A stretch of DNA of 64,000 bases from Firmicutes bacterium UBA3553 (GCA_002381185.1 DFOA01000059.1:1-64000), one strand, 5' to 3'; shown: positions 1 to 8,944, counted from the first letter of the stretch. Made by a program: numbers and translations. The notes: generated by a model not told the origin, from the letters alone.

Positions 1-37
1 AAGTTTACTCCTCATCGCTGGGGGTTTTTCTATATTG

Positions 38-66
38 TTGACAAACGTTTTTGCGTATAGTAATAT
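38..66 (+). promoter_or_regulatory. Candidate promoter of the ABC-F/CDF gene pair
   Basis: TTGACA at 38-43 and TAATAT at 61-66 are separated by 17 bases. The -35 is perfect and the -10 is fair. The expected start near 73 lies upstream of the hairpin at 81-117, so transcripts would have to pass that terminator to reach the ABC-F gene. Confidence 0.55.
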
Positions 67-80
67 ATAAGTGCAGGTAT

Positions 81-117
81 TACCTGTGGGACGGTAGTAT
101 GCCCCACAGGTATTTTT
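81..117 (+). terminator. Intrinsic terminator or attenuator in the ABC-F leader
   Basis: A perfect 10-bp inverted repeat (TACCTGTGGG at 81-90 with CCCACAGGTA at 103-112) is followed by a run of T. It sits between a good promoter and the ABC-F start. CAGGTA at 74-79 duplicates part of the 3' arm and could compete for the 5' arm, as in an attenuator. It could instead be the terminator of an unseen upstream gene. Confidence 0.7.
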
Positions 118-177
118 GTATGTATTAACGCGCATGTACCTTAAACCTGCGTAAGTGCCAAAAGAAGAGGAAAAGAT

Positions 178-2094
178 ATGATTGAGATAGGCGTAAATAA
201 TTTAACCAAATTATTTGGTGTTGATAAGATTTTTGAAAATGTGACTTTTGATGTTAAAACAAAGGATAAAATAGGTTTAATCGGGCGAAATGGAACCGGA
301 AAAACTACACTGATGAAAATTCTGGCTGGATATGAAAATTATCAAAACGGCCAGGTGAATAAAAGAAAAGGATTGACAATAGGTTATTTAGAGCAAATAC
401 CAAGCTATGATGACAACAATACAGTCTCGGATGTTTTAAATGAAGCCTTCAGTCATCTGAATGAAATCAAGCTTCAAATGGAACAGTTTGAGAAATCCTT
501 TGACAGTCTGACAGGCGATGACCTTAAATCCGCCATAAATAAGTACAGCGCATTGCATGATAAATATGAAACGGCCGGCGGCTACAATACAAATGAAAAG
601 CTGAACAGGATACTTAAGGGTCTTGAGATATCCGAAGACATGCAAAAAAGACAATTTAACATGCTTAGCGGCGGAGAAAAAACAAGGGTGATTTTAGGTA
701 AAATATTGCTGGAGGAGCCGGAACTGCTGCTTCTTGACGAGCCTTCAAACCATTTGGATATTAAATCAGTGGAGTGGCTTGAAGAATATTTGAATACTTA
801 TAACGGAACTATAGTAATGGTTTCCCACGACAGATATTTCTTGGACAGAGTTGTTAATAAAATTATAGAATTAGAGACTGACTGTGCACAAATTTATTAT
901 GGAAACTATTCTAAATATGTGGCCGAAAAAGAGCTGAGATTCCTTCAGGCAATGAAGGAATATGAAAATCAGCAGAAAAAGATAAAAAAGATGGAGGAAC
1001 AGATTCAAAGATACCGCATATGGGGAGAGATGCGGGACAGCGATAAGATGTACAAGAGAGCCAAGGAACTGGAAAAAAGACTTGAAAAAATAGACAAGAT
1101 AAATAAGCCGGTTGTAGATAAGAAAGCTGCTGATTTTAAAATAAGTGGAGTTGAAAGAACCGGCAAGGAAGTAATAAAGGTTGACAATATAAAAAAATCA
1201 TTTAATTCAAATAAATTGTTTGATAATGTTAGTTTCACTTTGTTTTATAAGGACAGTCTCTGTATTTTAGGCGAAAACGGTACGGGAAAATCAACAATTT
1301 TAAAAATTATATTGAATGAAATCAATCCTGATGCCGGAGAAATAAAAGTAGGATCAAACGTTAAAATAGGCTATCTTCCTCAAGAGGTGAGCTTTGATAA
1401 AGAAGATATTTCAATAGTAGATTATTTTTCTTATTTTTATGGAATTTCTCTTGGAGAAGCCAGAAAGGAGCTTGCAAAAATTTTATTTACAGGAGATGAT
1501 GTCTATAAACATATAAGCACTTTGTCCGGGGGAGAAAAATCAAGGCTGAAGCTCGGAATGTTAATTTATGAAAAGGTAAACACACTCATACTTGATGAAC
1601 CTACAAATCACCTGGATATTGAATCCAGAGAAGTTTTGGAGGAAAGCCTTATAAATTATGAAGGTACATTGCTGTTTGTATCACATGACAGATACTTTGT
1701 TGATAAAATTGCAACCTGTATAGGTGAAGTAGAAAATAAAAAGTTTAAGCTCTATGAATTTGATTATGAAGGATATAAACAGGAGAAGCAAAGAATTACG
1801 GAAAATCAGGCAACAGACAAAGAAGAGAAAAAAGAAAAGACTGTTTCACAAAACAAAGAAATATATATAAAGAAAAAAGAAGAACAAAGAGCTAAGGAAA
1901 AAGCAAAAAGAGATTTGGCAAAGCTTGAAAATAATATTTTGGAGACCGAAAATAAAATAATAGAACTTGAAAAAATACTGAATACTAATTCATATGAAGG
2001 TGATTTAAATGAGTATAATAATAAATATAACGAATATATTCAATTGAAAAGCGAAATTGAAAAAATGTATAATGAATTGGATTATTTAACATAA
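178..2094 (+). CDS. ABC-F family ATP-binding protein
   Basis: A soluble ABC-F protein of 638 aa with two ATPase domains and no membrane segments. Walker A GRNGTGKTT lies at residues 36-44, followed by the signature LSGGEKTR and Walker B with DEPSNHLD. The second domain has GENGTGKST near residue 365, LSGGEKSR near 448 and DEPTNHLD. A charged linker near 260-310 and a lysine/glutamate-rich C-terminal coiled coil (about 540-638) match the Uup/YdiF type. ABC-F proteins bind the ribosome; some rescue stalled ribosomes and some protect against antibiotics, and the sequence does not decide which. The SD AGAGGAAA precedes ATG 178. The CDF gene follows after 10 bases, probably in the same transcript. 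The upstream promoter-terminator arrangement suggests attenuation. Confidence 0.93.
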   Translation: MIEIGVNNLTKLFGVDKIFENVTFDVKTKDKIGLIGRNGTGKTTLMKILAGYENYQNGQVNKRKGLTIGYLEQIPSYDDNNTVSDVLNEAFSHLNEIKLQMEQFEKSFDSLTGDDLKSAINKYSALHDKYETAGGYNTNEKLNRILKGLEISEDMQKRQFNMLSGGEKTRVILGKILLEEPELLLLDEPSNHLDIKSVEWLEEYLNTYNGTIVMVSHDRYFLDRVVNKIIELETDCAQIYYGNYSKYVAEKELRFLQAMKEYENQQKKIKKMEEQIQRYRIWGEMRDSDKMYKRAKELEKRLEKIDKINKPVVDKKAADFKISGVERTGKEVIKVDNIKKSFNSNKLFDNVSFTLFYKDSLCILGENGTGKSTILKIILNEINPDAGEIKVGSNVKIGYLPQEVSFDKEDISIVDYFSYFYGISLGEARKELAKILFTGDDVYKHISTLSGGEKSRLKLGMLIYEKVNTLILDEPTNHLDIESREVLEESLINYEGTLLFVSHDRYFVDKIATCIGEVENKKFKLYEFDYEGYKQEKQRITENQATDKEEKKEKTVSQNKEIYIKKKEEQRAKEKAKRDLAKLENNILETENKIIELEKILNTNSYEGDLNEYNNKYNEYIQLKSEIEKMYNELDYLT

Positions 2095-2104
2095 GGGGCA
2101 AATA

Positions 2105-3301
2105 ATGATTAACTTTATTATTAAAAGTTTTATTAAAGATTATGAAAATGTAAGGGACCAGTCTGTCAGAGAATCTTACGGTAAACTGGGGAGCGTGGTT
2201 GGGATTTTAGCCAATATTGTTTTGAGTATCAGCAAAATTGTCATCGGCACAATATTTAACAGTATTTCTATAACGGCTGATGGAGTTAACAATTTATCCG
2301 ATGCAGGCTCTTCAGTGGTTACATTTATCGGTTTTAAAATATCAGGCAAACCTGCAGATAAGGAACATCCCTTTGGTCATGCAAGAATTGAATATTTAAC
2401 GGGGCTTGCAGTAGGAGCAATAATATTGATTTTGGGATCAGAGCTTATTAAATCTTCTGTGGATAAGATAAGAAATCCTGAAGTTACTGTTTTTTCATGG
2501 ACCGTGGTATGCGTTCTTGGTCTTTCTATTGCAATCAAATTATGGCTGAGCTTTTTTAATTCAAAGCTTGCAGACAAAATTTCATCTTCAGCCATGAAAG
2601 CTACTGCAATGGATTCCAGAAATGACGTTATTTCAACAGTGGCAGTACTTGCTTCTCTTTTTATTGCAAAATTTTCTGAATTAAAAATAGATGGATACAT
2701 GGGTGTTATAGTGGCTTTATTTATTTTGTATTCTGGTTTTTCCATACTGAAAGATATATTAAATCCGCTGCTTGGAGAAATGCCTGATCCAGGTTTTATT
2801 GAAAAGATAGAAAAGAAAATTTTATCATATGAAGGAATAATTAATATTCATGACCTTGTGGTACATAACTACGGTCCAAACAAATACTTCGCAACTGTCC
2901 ATGCTGAAGTTGACGCAAAAGAAGATATACTTAAATCTCATGATATGATAGACAATATTGAAAGGGATTTTGCCAGGGAATTAGATATAAATTTAGTTAT
3001 ACATTTAGATCCTATTATCACAAATGACAATGAAATAAACCAGCTAAGAAGTATGACTGACATAATGATCAGAGAAATAGATGGAAGGCTTACAATGCAT
3101 GATTTCAGGGTTGTAAAAGGTGAAACTCATACCAATTTAATATTTGATGTGGTAATCCCTGTGGGATATGAAATAAAATCAAGTGAACTGGTCAAAAAAA
3201 TTGAGAGAGCAATCAAGTCAATAGATGAAAAGTACTATGTTGTTGTAACTGTTGATAAAAATTATGTGTCCACATATATGAATGATCCTAAAATGTTATA
3301 A
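2105..3301 (+). CDS. Cation diffusion facilitator (CDF) metal exporter
   Basis: A 398-aa membrane transporter that exports divalent metals in exchange for protons. The N-terminal half holds several hydrophobic helices and the CDF signature: ADGVNNLSDAG near residues 58-68, then HPFGHAR near 87-93, whose Asp/His residues bind metal in this family. The usual cytoplasmic dimerisation domain (about 215-300) is followed by another 90 residues of similar alpha/beta character, so the protein is longer than the common 290-310 aa form. It starts 10 bases after the ABC-F gene with SD GGGGC. The metal cannot be assigned from the sequence. Confidence 0.9.
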   Translation: MINFIIKSFIKDYENVRDQSVRESYGKLGSVVGILANIVLSISKIVIGTIFNSISITADGVNNLSDAGSSVVTFIGFKISGKPADKEHPFGHARIEYLTGLAVGAIILILGSELIKSSVDKIRNPEVTVFSWTVVCVLGLSIAIKLWLSFFNSKLADKISSSAMKATAMDSRNDVISTVAVLASLFIAKFSELKIDGYMGVIVALFILYSGFSILKDILNPLLGEMPDPGFIEKIEKKILSYEGIINIHDLVVHNYGPNKYFATVHAEVDAKEDILKSHDMIDNIERDFARELDINLVIHLDPIITNDNEINQLRSMTDIMIREIDGRLTMHDFRVVKGETHTNLIFDVVIPVGYEIKSSELVKKIERAIKSIDEKYYVVVTVDKNYVSTYMNDPKML

Positions 3302-3310
3302 GTCGTCGCT

Positions 3311-3344
3311 GCAAGTCATTTTTAATAACTTGCTCGGTTTTTTT
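3311..3344 (+). terminator. Putative terminator after the CDF gene
   Basis: A six-base inverted repeat GCAAGT/ACTTGC (3311-3316, 3328-3333) is followed by TCGG and seven T. The stem is short, but it is the only terminator-like structure between the CDF gene and the mmd promoter. A second imperfect repeat overlaps the T-run (CGGTTTTT with AAAAAGCCG). Confidence 0.4.
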
Positions 3345-3466
3345 GCAAAAAGCCGAATATTTACATTGCATCAACATCAAAATTGCAGCTTATTGCAACT
3401 TCTTGTAATGAGCTTGCAAAAGGTTGGAAAATAGCGATTTTTTGAAATAAAGTAATAATATTTTCT

Positions 3467-3494
3467 TTGATTTTTTTTTCATGTGTGGTATACT
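3467..3494 (+). promoter_or_regulatory. Promoter of the decarboxylase operon
   Basis: TTGATT at 3467-3472 and TATACT at 3489-3494 are separated by 16 bases, and TG at 3486-3487 gives an extended -10 (TGGTATACT). It lies about 65 bases before the first gene of the operon, in a 250-base gap without other genes. Confidence 0.65.
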
Positions 3495-3560
3495 TATAAG
3501 TAGTAAAAATTTTACAATCTTTGCGAACGTTATCAAATATAAAGCAAAATGGAGGATAAT

Positions 3561-5105
3561 ATGCCTGACAAAATTGAAGAAATGTTTTTAAAGAAAGAGA
3601 AGATTTATGCCGGCGGCGGAGAGAAAAAAACAGAAAAGCAGCATGAGCAAGGAAAGCTCACTGCAAGAGAGCGTCTACTATTATTGTTTGACGCAGGAAG
3701 CTTTATTGAAACCGGCATGTTTGTAAAGCACAGATGCACGGATTTCGGAATGGAAAAATCAGAAGCTCCGGCTGAAGGCGTTGTTACCGGATATGGAACA
3801 GTAGACGGCCGGCTAGTCTTTGCATATGCCCAAGACTTTACAGTCTTAGGAGGTTCCTTGGGTGAAATGCATGCTAAAAAAATCGTGGATGTAATGGACA
3901 TGGCTTTAAAAATGGGCGCGCCTATTTTAGGATTAAATGATTCGGGAGGAGCAAGGATACAAGAAGGAGTTGATGCTCTGAGCGGATATGGAAAAATATT
4001 TTTCAAAAATACCATTTCATCGGGAGTAATTCCGCAGATATCTGTAATTATGGGGCCATGTGCGGGAGGTGCGGTTTATTCACCTGCAATAACCGATTTT
4101 ATATTTATGGTTGACAAAACAAGCCAGATGTTTATAACAGGTCCTCAGGTTATCAAGACAGTAACGGGAGAAAGTATCAGCTCGGAAGAATTGGGAGGAG
4201 CATCTACTCACAACTCAGTAAGCGGTGTAGCGCATTTTATCAGTTCTGATGATCAGGAGTGCATAAATGATGTAAAAAGATTGTTAAGCTATCTGCCGTC
4301 AAATAATTTGGAATCACCTCCCATATATGATTCAGGAGACAGCCCCAATAGAACAGAAGACAGCTTAAATACAATAGTTCCTGAAAATGCTAACAAATCA
4401 TATGATATGAAAAATATTATTTCTGCTTTGGCTGATAACGGAGAATTTTTAGAGGTTCAGAAATACTATGCCCAAAATATAATAACAGGCTTTATAAGAA
4501 TAAATGGCCAATCCATAGGAGTTATAGCAAATCAGCCAAGTGTCCTTGCCGGTTGTTTGGATATCAATGCTTCAGATAAGGCATGCAGATTTATAAGAAC
4601 ATGCGATTCATTTAACGTTCCAATATTAAACTTAGTAGATGTACCGGGTTTCTTACCGGGAACTGCTCAGGAATTCGGAGGAATAATCAGGCATGGAGCT
4701 AAAATGCTTTTTGCGTATTCAGAAGCTACAGTTCCAAAAGTTACCCTGATCGTGAGAAAAGCTTACGGAGGAGCTTATTTAGGAATGTGCAGCAAAGAAT
4801 TAGGCGCAGATATGGTATATGCATGGCCTGCTGCTGAAATTGCCGTAATGGGTCCTGAAGGAGCTGCAAATATTATATTCAAAAACGAAATAAACGATGC
4901 TGAGAACCCCACAGAGGTAAGAAAAGATAAAATAAATGAATACAGGGAAAAGTTTTCAAATCCATATATTGCTGCCGCAAGAGGTTATATAGATGATGTT
5001 ATAGAGCCTGCGACAACCAGGACAAGACTGGCGAGTGCATTTGAAATGCTTTCAGGAAAGAGAGAATCAAGACCCGCTAAAAAGCACGGGAACTTGCCGG
5101 TATAA
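3561..5105 (+). CDS. mmdA: Methylmalonyl-CoA decarboxylase alpha subunit (carboxyltransferase)
   Basis: A carboxyltransferase of the propionyl-CoA carboxylase beta/MmdA family, about 514 aa. It moves the carboxyl group from methylmalonyl-CoA to biotin on the gamma subunit. Two crotonase-like halves are visible, with the oxyanion-hole glycine stretches near DSGGARIQEG and GPCAGGAVYSPA in the N half and RKAYGGAYLGM and WPAAEIAVMGPEGA in the C half. An in-frame ATG at 3549 overlaps the SD itself, so ATG 3561 with GGAGG five bases upstream is chosen. It opens the operon alpha-delta-gamma-beta. A related substrate such as glutaconyl-CoA is less likely, because that alpha subunit is longer. Confidence 0.9.
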   Translation: MPDKIEEMFLKKEKIYAGGGEKKTEKQHEQGKLTARERLLLLFDAGSFIETGMFVKHRCTDFGMEKSEAPAEGVVTGYGTVDGRLVFAYAQDFTVLGGSLGEMHAKKIVDVMDMALKMGAPILGLNDSGGARIQEGVDALSGYGKIFFKNTISSGVIPQISVIMGPCAGGAVYSPAITDFIFMVDKTSQMFITGPQVIKTVTGESISSEELGGASTHNSVSGVAHFISSDDQECINDVKRLLSYLPSNNLESPPIYDSGDSPNRTEDSLNTIVPENANKSYDMKNIISALADNGEFLEVQKYYAQNIITGFIRINGQSIGVIANQPSVLAGCLDINASDKACRFIRTCDSFNVPILNLVDVPGFLPGTAQEFGGIIRHGAKMLFAYSEATVPKVTLIVRKAYGGAYLGMCSKELGADMVYAWPAAEIAVMGPEGAANIIFKNEINDAENPTEVRKDKINEYREKFSNPYIAAARGYIDDVIEPATTRTRLASAFEMLSGKRESRPAKKHGNLPV

Positions 5106-5127
5106 ACATAATAAGAGAGGTGATAAG

Positions 5128-5526
5128 ATGATACTGACAGAATCTATGTCTATTGGAGAGAAGCTATTAAGTACGTTAGCCATTACTTTATTAGGTATGG
5201 TCGTTGTATTTGTAGTATTAGTAATAATTGCATATTCATTGGAATTATTAAGGATTATTTTTAAAGAAAAACCTGAAAAGCAAGTTTCTGAAGAAAAATT
5301 TGAAATTAAAAAAGAAATATCAGAACAGCCAAAAACAGGAAGCAATGAAGAGGATATTGACCTTGTTATTTTAATTACAGCAGCAATTGCAGCTTTTGAG
5401 AGTAAATCAAGCGAAAATATAATTGTAAGAAGTATCAGAGAGCTGCCTCAAAACAAAAATACTTGGGCGGCAGCAGGAAGACAGCAGATAATGTCTTTAA
5501 ATAATATCAACAGAATAAGGAGATAG
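5128..5526 (+). CDS. mmdD: Decarboxylase delta subunit (OadG/MmdD family)
   Basis: A 132-aa subunit that holds Na+-pumping decarboxylase complexes together. One strongly hydrophobic helix spans residues about 15-38 and is followed by a charged, Lys/Glu-rich tail. A C-terminal block with NTWAAAGRQQIM (about 107-118) is typical of the delta subunit tail. ATG 5128 is used with SD GAGAGGTGAT; the frame stays open upstream into mmdA, but that part is not the natural N-terminus. It lies 22 bases after mmdA and 5 bases before the biotin carrier. Confidence 0.82.
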   Translation: MILTESMSIGEKLLSTLAITLLGMVVVFVVLVIIAYSLELLRIIFKEKPEKQVSEEKFEIKKEISEQPKTGSNEEDIDLVILITAAIAAFESKSSENIIVRSIRELPQNKNTWAAAGRQQIMSLNNINRIRR

Positions 5527-5531
5527 GAATT

Positions 5532-5927
5532 ATGAAAAAGTATTTAATTACTGTAAAAGGTGTTTCGTATGAAGTTGAAGTTGAAGAAATAAAAGGCAGT
5601 GCGGTTACATATAAAGCAGAAAGCCCTGCATCAAGTCAAGTTATACCAGAATCAAAGATTGCAGAACCAAAACAAGCTGCGGTTAAGAAACCGGAACCAT
5701 CTAATGCAGACTCTAAGAACAGCATCAGTTCTCCAATGCCGGGAACTATATTGAAGGTTAAGGTAAAAGCCGGAGATTCGGTTAAAAAGGGAGATATCCT
5801 GGTTATATTGGAAGCAATGAAAATGGAAAATGAAATATTGGCGCCGGAGGATGCAGTAGTTTCAACAGTAACAGTTACTGAAGGTTCAACTGTAAGCACA
5901 GGAGACATACTGGTGGCTTTTAAATAA
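5532..5927 (+). CDS. mmdC: Biotin carboxyl carrier (gamma) subunit
   Basis: A 131-aa biotin carrier. The N-terminus is a short beta-rich segment, followed by a Pro/Ala/Lys linker (about 35-60) and a C-terminal biotinyl domain. The biotinylation site EAMKMEN is about 35 residues from the C-terminus, as expected, so the Lys carries biotin. It shuttles CO2 between the alpha carboxyltransferase and the membrane beta subunit. Confidence 0.93.
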   Translation: MKKYLITVKGVSYEVEVEEIKGSAVTYKAESPASSQVIPESKIAEPKQAAVKKPEPSNADSKNSISSPMPGTILKVKVKAGDSVKKGDILVILEAMKMENEILAPEDAVVSTVTVTEGSTVSTGDILVAFK

Positions 5928-5954
5928 AAAACGACAGAAAGCGGGGATTAATAA

Positions 5955-7115
5955 ATGTTAGATACATTATTGATAGGAGTGCAAAAATTTCTTGAGAGCA
6001 TGGGATTTGCAGCAATCACAGGCGGTCAGGTAATTATGCTTTTAGTATCTTTTGTTCTCCTATATTTGGCAATATCAAAGAAATTTGAACCTCTGCTGTT
6101 GCTGCCCATAGGATTTGGGATGTTTTTGGCAAACCTTCCACTTGCCGGATTAATGGCAGAACCTGTGGGAACTTTTGGGCAAGCTGGGTTTCAGGCCGGA
6201 GGACTTTTATATTATTTGTACATGGGAGTTAAACTTGGCATTTATCCTCCTTTAATCTTTATGGGCGTTGGTGCTATGACCGACTTTGGCCCTTTAATAG
6301 CAAACCCCAAAAGCATATTGTTAGGTGCGGCCGCACAGTTTGGAATTTTTGCAGTATTTATAGGAGCAGCACTGCTTGGCTTTACGGGACCAGAATCGGC
6401 GTCTATAGGTATTATAGGCGGAGCAGACGGTCCAACAGCTATATATCTTACTTCCAAGCTTGCTCCTCATTTGCTAGGTCCTATAGCCGTGGCGGCATAT
6501 TCATACATGGCGCTTGTTCCGATAATTCAGCCTCCTATAATGAGAGCACTCACAACCAAAGAAGAAAGATGTGTAGTTATGGAGCAGTTAAGACCTGTTT
6601 CCAAAAAAGAAAGAGTAATATTTCCAATATTTGTTACAGCACTGGTTTCATTAATATTGCCATCTGCAGCACCTTTGGTAGGTATGCTGATGCTCGGAAA
6701 CTTACTGCGTGAGTCAGGTGTAACAGAAAGACTGTCTAAGACTGCACAAAATGAGCTTATGAATATTATAACCATATTCCTGGGAACAACTGTCGGAGCA
6801 ACTGCAAATGCTGAGACATTTTTAAGACCTCAAACTCTTATGATAATAGGATTAGGTCTCCTTGCATTCAGTTTCGGTACTGCTGCAGGTGTAGTATTTG
6901 GCAAGATTATGTATAAGGTAACAGGTGGAAAGGTAAATCCGCTTATAGGATCGGCGGGAGTGTCTGCCGTGCCCATGGCTGCAAGGGTTTCTCAAGTTGT
7001 AGGGCAGCAGGAAAATCCAGGAAACTTCCTGTTAATGCATGCAATGGGGCCAAACGTGGCAGGAGTAATAGGTTCTGCTGTGGCGGCAGGTTTATTGTTA
7101 TCGATATTTGGATAA
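5955..7115 (+). CDS. mmdB: Na+-pumping decarboxylase beta subunit (membrane)
   Basis: A 386-aa polytopic membrane protein of the OadB/MmdB/GcdB family. It decarboxylates carboxybiotin and couples this to Na+ export. Hydrophobic helices run through the whole length, and the family motif GGADGPTAIY sits near residue 155 with a second conserved Asn/Gly-rich segment near 275 (TVGATANAETFL). It is the last gene of the mmd operon, so fermentation of succinate- or propionate-type intermediates probably gives a sodium gradient in this host. Confidence 0.93.
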   Translation: MLDTLLIGVQKFLESMGFAAITGGQVIMLLVSFVLLYLAISKKFEPLLLLPIGFGMFLANLPLAGLMAEPVGTFGQAGFQAGGLLYYLYMGVKLGIYPPLIFMGVGAMTDFGPLIANPKSILLGAAAQFGIFAVFIGAALLGFTGPESASIGIIGGADGPTAIYLTSKLAPHLLGPIAVAAYSYMALVPIIQPPIMRALTTKEERCVVMEQLRPVSKKERVIFPIFVTALVSLILPSAAPLVGMLMLGNLLRESGVTERLSKTAQNELMNIITIFLGTTVGATANAETFLRPQTLMIIGLGLLAFSFGTAAGVVFGKIMYKVTGGKVNPLIGSAGVSAVPMAARVSQVVGQQENPGNFLLMHAMGPNVAGVIGSAVAAGLLLSIFG

Positions 7116-7181
7116 ATATATAACTTCAGGAATTCTCAAAAGGTTCACCTTACAAATATTTTGAAGTTCAAGATATATTTG

Positions 7182-7210
7182 TTGTACTTTTACTATGAAT
7201 CTGATAAAAT
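7182..7210 (+). promoter_or_regulatory. Candidate promoter of the thioesterase gene
   Basis: TTGTAC at 7182-7187 and TAAAAT at 7205-7210 are separated by 17 bases, about 32 bases before the start codon. The match is moderate. Confidence 0.45.
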
Positions 7211-7241
7211 TTAATTAAACTAATAATTATTAGGAGGTTTT

Positions 7242-7643
7242 ATGATTACAAGTAAAGTTTATGTTGGATTATCAACAACATATGAAAAAATTGTAACCCC
7301 TGCAGATTCTTATATAACAAAATCCGTGCAAATCGAGAACCTGATGTCAACTCCTTCTTTGTTGGCAACTGTAATAGAAATATCCTGGAACATGCTTAAA
7401 CCATATATACCTTCGGATTATATAACTGTAGTTACGAACTTCCGGTCTTCTCATTTAGAGCCTACAATGGTAGGCGAGAAGGTAACATTTAAAATGACCG
7501 TTGAAAATGTCGAAAACAACAGGGTTGGCATGTCATTTACAGGATATGATGATAAAGGTGAATTCTGTAACGGAATTCTTGAAAAAGCAATAGTAAAAAA
7601 GGATAAACTATTGGAAGATGCAATTAAAAGAGTAAGACTGTAG
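7242..7643 (+). CDS. Hotdog-fold acyl-CoA thioesterase, FlK-like
   Basis: A 133-aa protein of the hotdog thioesterase type, resembling the fluoroacetyl-CoA thioesterase (FlK) family. The STP..E segment near residues 36-46 and the following RSSHLEPTMVGEKVTF block (His near 70) are in the right order for the Thr/Glu/His set of that family. The Thr-to-Glu spacing is one residue longer than I remember for FlK, so catalytic equivalence is inferred. Strong SD TAGGAGG. It has its own promoter after the mmd operon and probably hydrolyses small acyl-CoAs. Confidence 0.75.
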   Translation: MITSKVYVGLSTTYEKIVTPADSYITKSVQIENLMSTPSLLATVIEISWNMLKPYIPSDYITVVTNFRSSHLEPTMVGEKVTFKMTVENVENNRVGMSFTGYDDKGEFCNGILEKAIVKKDKLLEDAIKRVRL

Positions 7644-7675
7644 TAAACAGTGGCTGAATGATAGCTGAACAATAG

Positions 7676-7703
7676 AAAAAGGACGCATTTTGCGTCCTTT
7701 ACT
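7676..7703. terminator. Bidirectional terminator between thioesterase and fba
   Basis: A perfect 10-bp stem (AAAGGACGCA at 7678-7687, TGCGTCCTTT at 7691-7700) has a TTT loop. Upstream As give a T-run on the minus strand, so it should work best for fba, and it also lies at the end of the plus-strand thioesterase gene. Confidence 0.85.
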
Positions 7704-7708
7704 ACATT

Positions 7709-8638
7709 CTATAGTTTGTTGCTGCAGCCTAAAACATTTCTCATTTTGTGAGCAACCATATCTTTTATTGCTGTTCTCCCAGGACCTAAATATTTCCTCG
7801 GGTCAAATTCAGACGGATTTTCAACAAATAATTGTCTGATGCAAGCTGTCATTGCAAGTCTTAAGTCAGTATCTATGTTGATTTTGCAAACGCCCATTTG
7901 AGAGGCTCTTCTTAACATTTCTTCAGGAACACCTGCCGCCCCCGGAATTTCTCCGCCATATTTATTGCACAAATCAACAAATTCTTTTGGAACTGATGAT
8001 GATCCGTGAAGAACCAGCGGGAAGTCAGGAAGTAATTTTGAGATTACTTCAAGCCTCTCAAAGTCCAGACTTGGGTCACCTTTGAATTTATAAGCCCCGT
8101 GGCTTGTTCCAATGGCAATTGCCAATGAGTCAACTCCTGTTCTTGCAACAAATTCAGCTGCCTGTTCAGGATCTGTGTATGTAGCATCCTTTGCACTGAC
8201 CTTTACCGCATCTTCAACGCCTGCTAATTTTCCAAGCTCAGCCTCAACCACAACTCCTTTGCTGTGGGCATATTCAACAACTTTTTTTGTAAGAGCTATG
8301 TTTTCTTCAAAAGGATATTTTGAACCATCAATCATAACTGATGTAAATCCATCGTCGACACACTGCTTGCAGATTTCAAAATCCTCACCGTGGTCTAAAT
8401 GAAGACAAATATCTAAGCCCGAATCTTCTATTGCAGCTTCTACAAGCTTTCTTAAGTAAATTGGATTGGCATATTTTCTTGCTCCTGCAGAAACCTGAAG
8501 GATTAATGGTGCATTTTCCTGCTTTGCGGCATCAACGATACCCTGGATTATTTCCATGTTGTTAACGTTGAAAGCACCGACAGCATAGTGACCTTCGTAT
8601 GCCTTTTTAAACATTTCTTTAGATGTAACAAGAGACAT
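7709..8638 (-). CDS. fba: Class II fructose-1,6-bisphosphate aldolase
   Basis: A Zn2+-dependent aldolase of 309 aa that cleaves fructose-1,6-bisphosphate to two triose phosphates. Visible motifs are HLDHGEDFE near residue 80 (catalytic Asp and Zn-binding His), VEAELGKLAG near 130, GTSHGAYKF near 178, LHGSSSVP near 209 and INIDTDLR near 257. Length and motifs fit the Gram-positive short class II form. SD TAGGAGG precedes the start. It is convergent with the thioesterase gene and divergent from groES. Confidence 0.95.
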   Translation of the reverse strand: MSLVTSKEMFKKAYEGHYAVGAFNVNNMEIIQGIVDAAKQENAPLILQVSAGARKYANPIYLRKLVEAAIEDSGLDICLHLDHGEDFEICKQCVDDGFTSVMIDGSKYPFEENIALTKKVVEYAHSKGVVVEAELGKLAGVEDAVKVSAKDATYTDPEQAAEFVARTGVDSLAIAIGTSHGAYKFKGDPSLDFERLEVISKLLPDFPLVLHGSSSVPKEFVDLCNKYGGEIPGAAGVPEEMLRRASQMGVCKINIDTDLRLAMTACIRQLFVENPSEFDPRKYLGPGRTAIKDMVAHKMRNVLGCSNKL

Positions 8639-8874
8639 TTCAATTCCTCCTAATATTATAATAAACAGAAATGTGTTATACTATTGATAGTTTAATTATA
8701 CTATAGTCAAATATAAAAAACATCAACTATTTTTAATAAATTTTTTTAGTTTTTCAGGGATATCCGTTCCTAAAGTCTTGGAAGAAATAATAAGCAAATG
8801 AAAGTAAACTCAAGATTTAAATAAAAAAAACGCAATAATTAAAAAAAACAGGGCAAAATTAGATAAAATGGCAC
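8639..8874. other. fba/groES divergent intergenic region
   Basis: A very A/T-rich gap. TAGTATAA occurs twice in direct orientation on the minus strand between about 8675 and 8710, upstream of fba, and could include the fba promoter, but no hexamer pair with good spacing stands out. I see no gene or terminator here. Confidence 0.4.
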
Positions 8875-8903
8875 TTGAAAACAATTCTCCTAATAGGTAT
8901 TAT
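8875..8903 (+). promoter_or_regulatory. groESL promoter
   Basis: TTGAAA at 8875-8880 and TATTAT at 8898-8903 are separated by 17 bases. The predicted start falls just before the CIRCE element, as in other HrcA-controlled chaperone operons. Confidence 0.75.
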
Positions 8904-8917
8904 ATAGATTGTAAGTG

Positions 8918-8944
8918 TTAGCACTCTAAGACGCTGAGTGCTAA
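8918..8944 (+). promoter_or_regulatory. CIRCE element (HrcA operator)
   Basis: TTAGCACTC, nine bases, GAGTGCTAA: a perfect match to the CIRCE consensus, with one more complementary pair at each side (GTTAGC/GCTAAC). HrcA binding here represses groESL until heat or misfolding stress. Confidence 0.97.

Noticed and set aside
7508..7514. TGTCGAA heptamer in the thioesterase gene
   Set aside because: It lies inside a coding region, and chance occurrences of this heptamer are expected.
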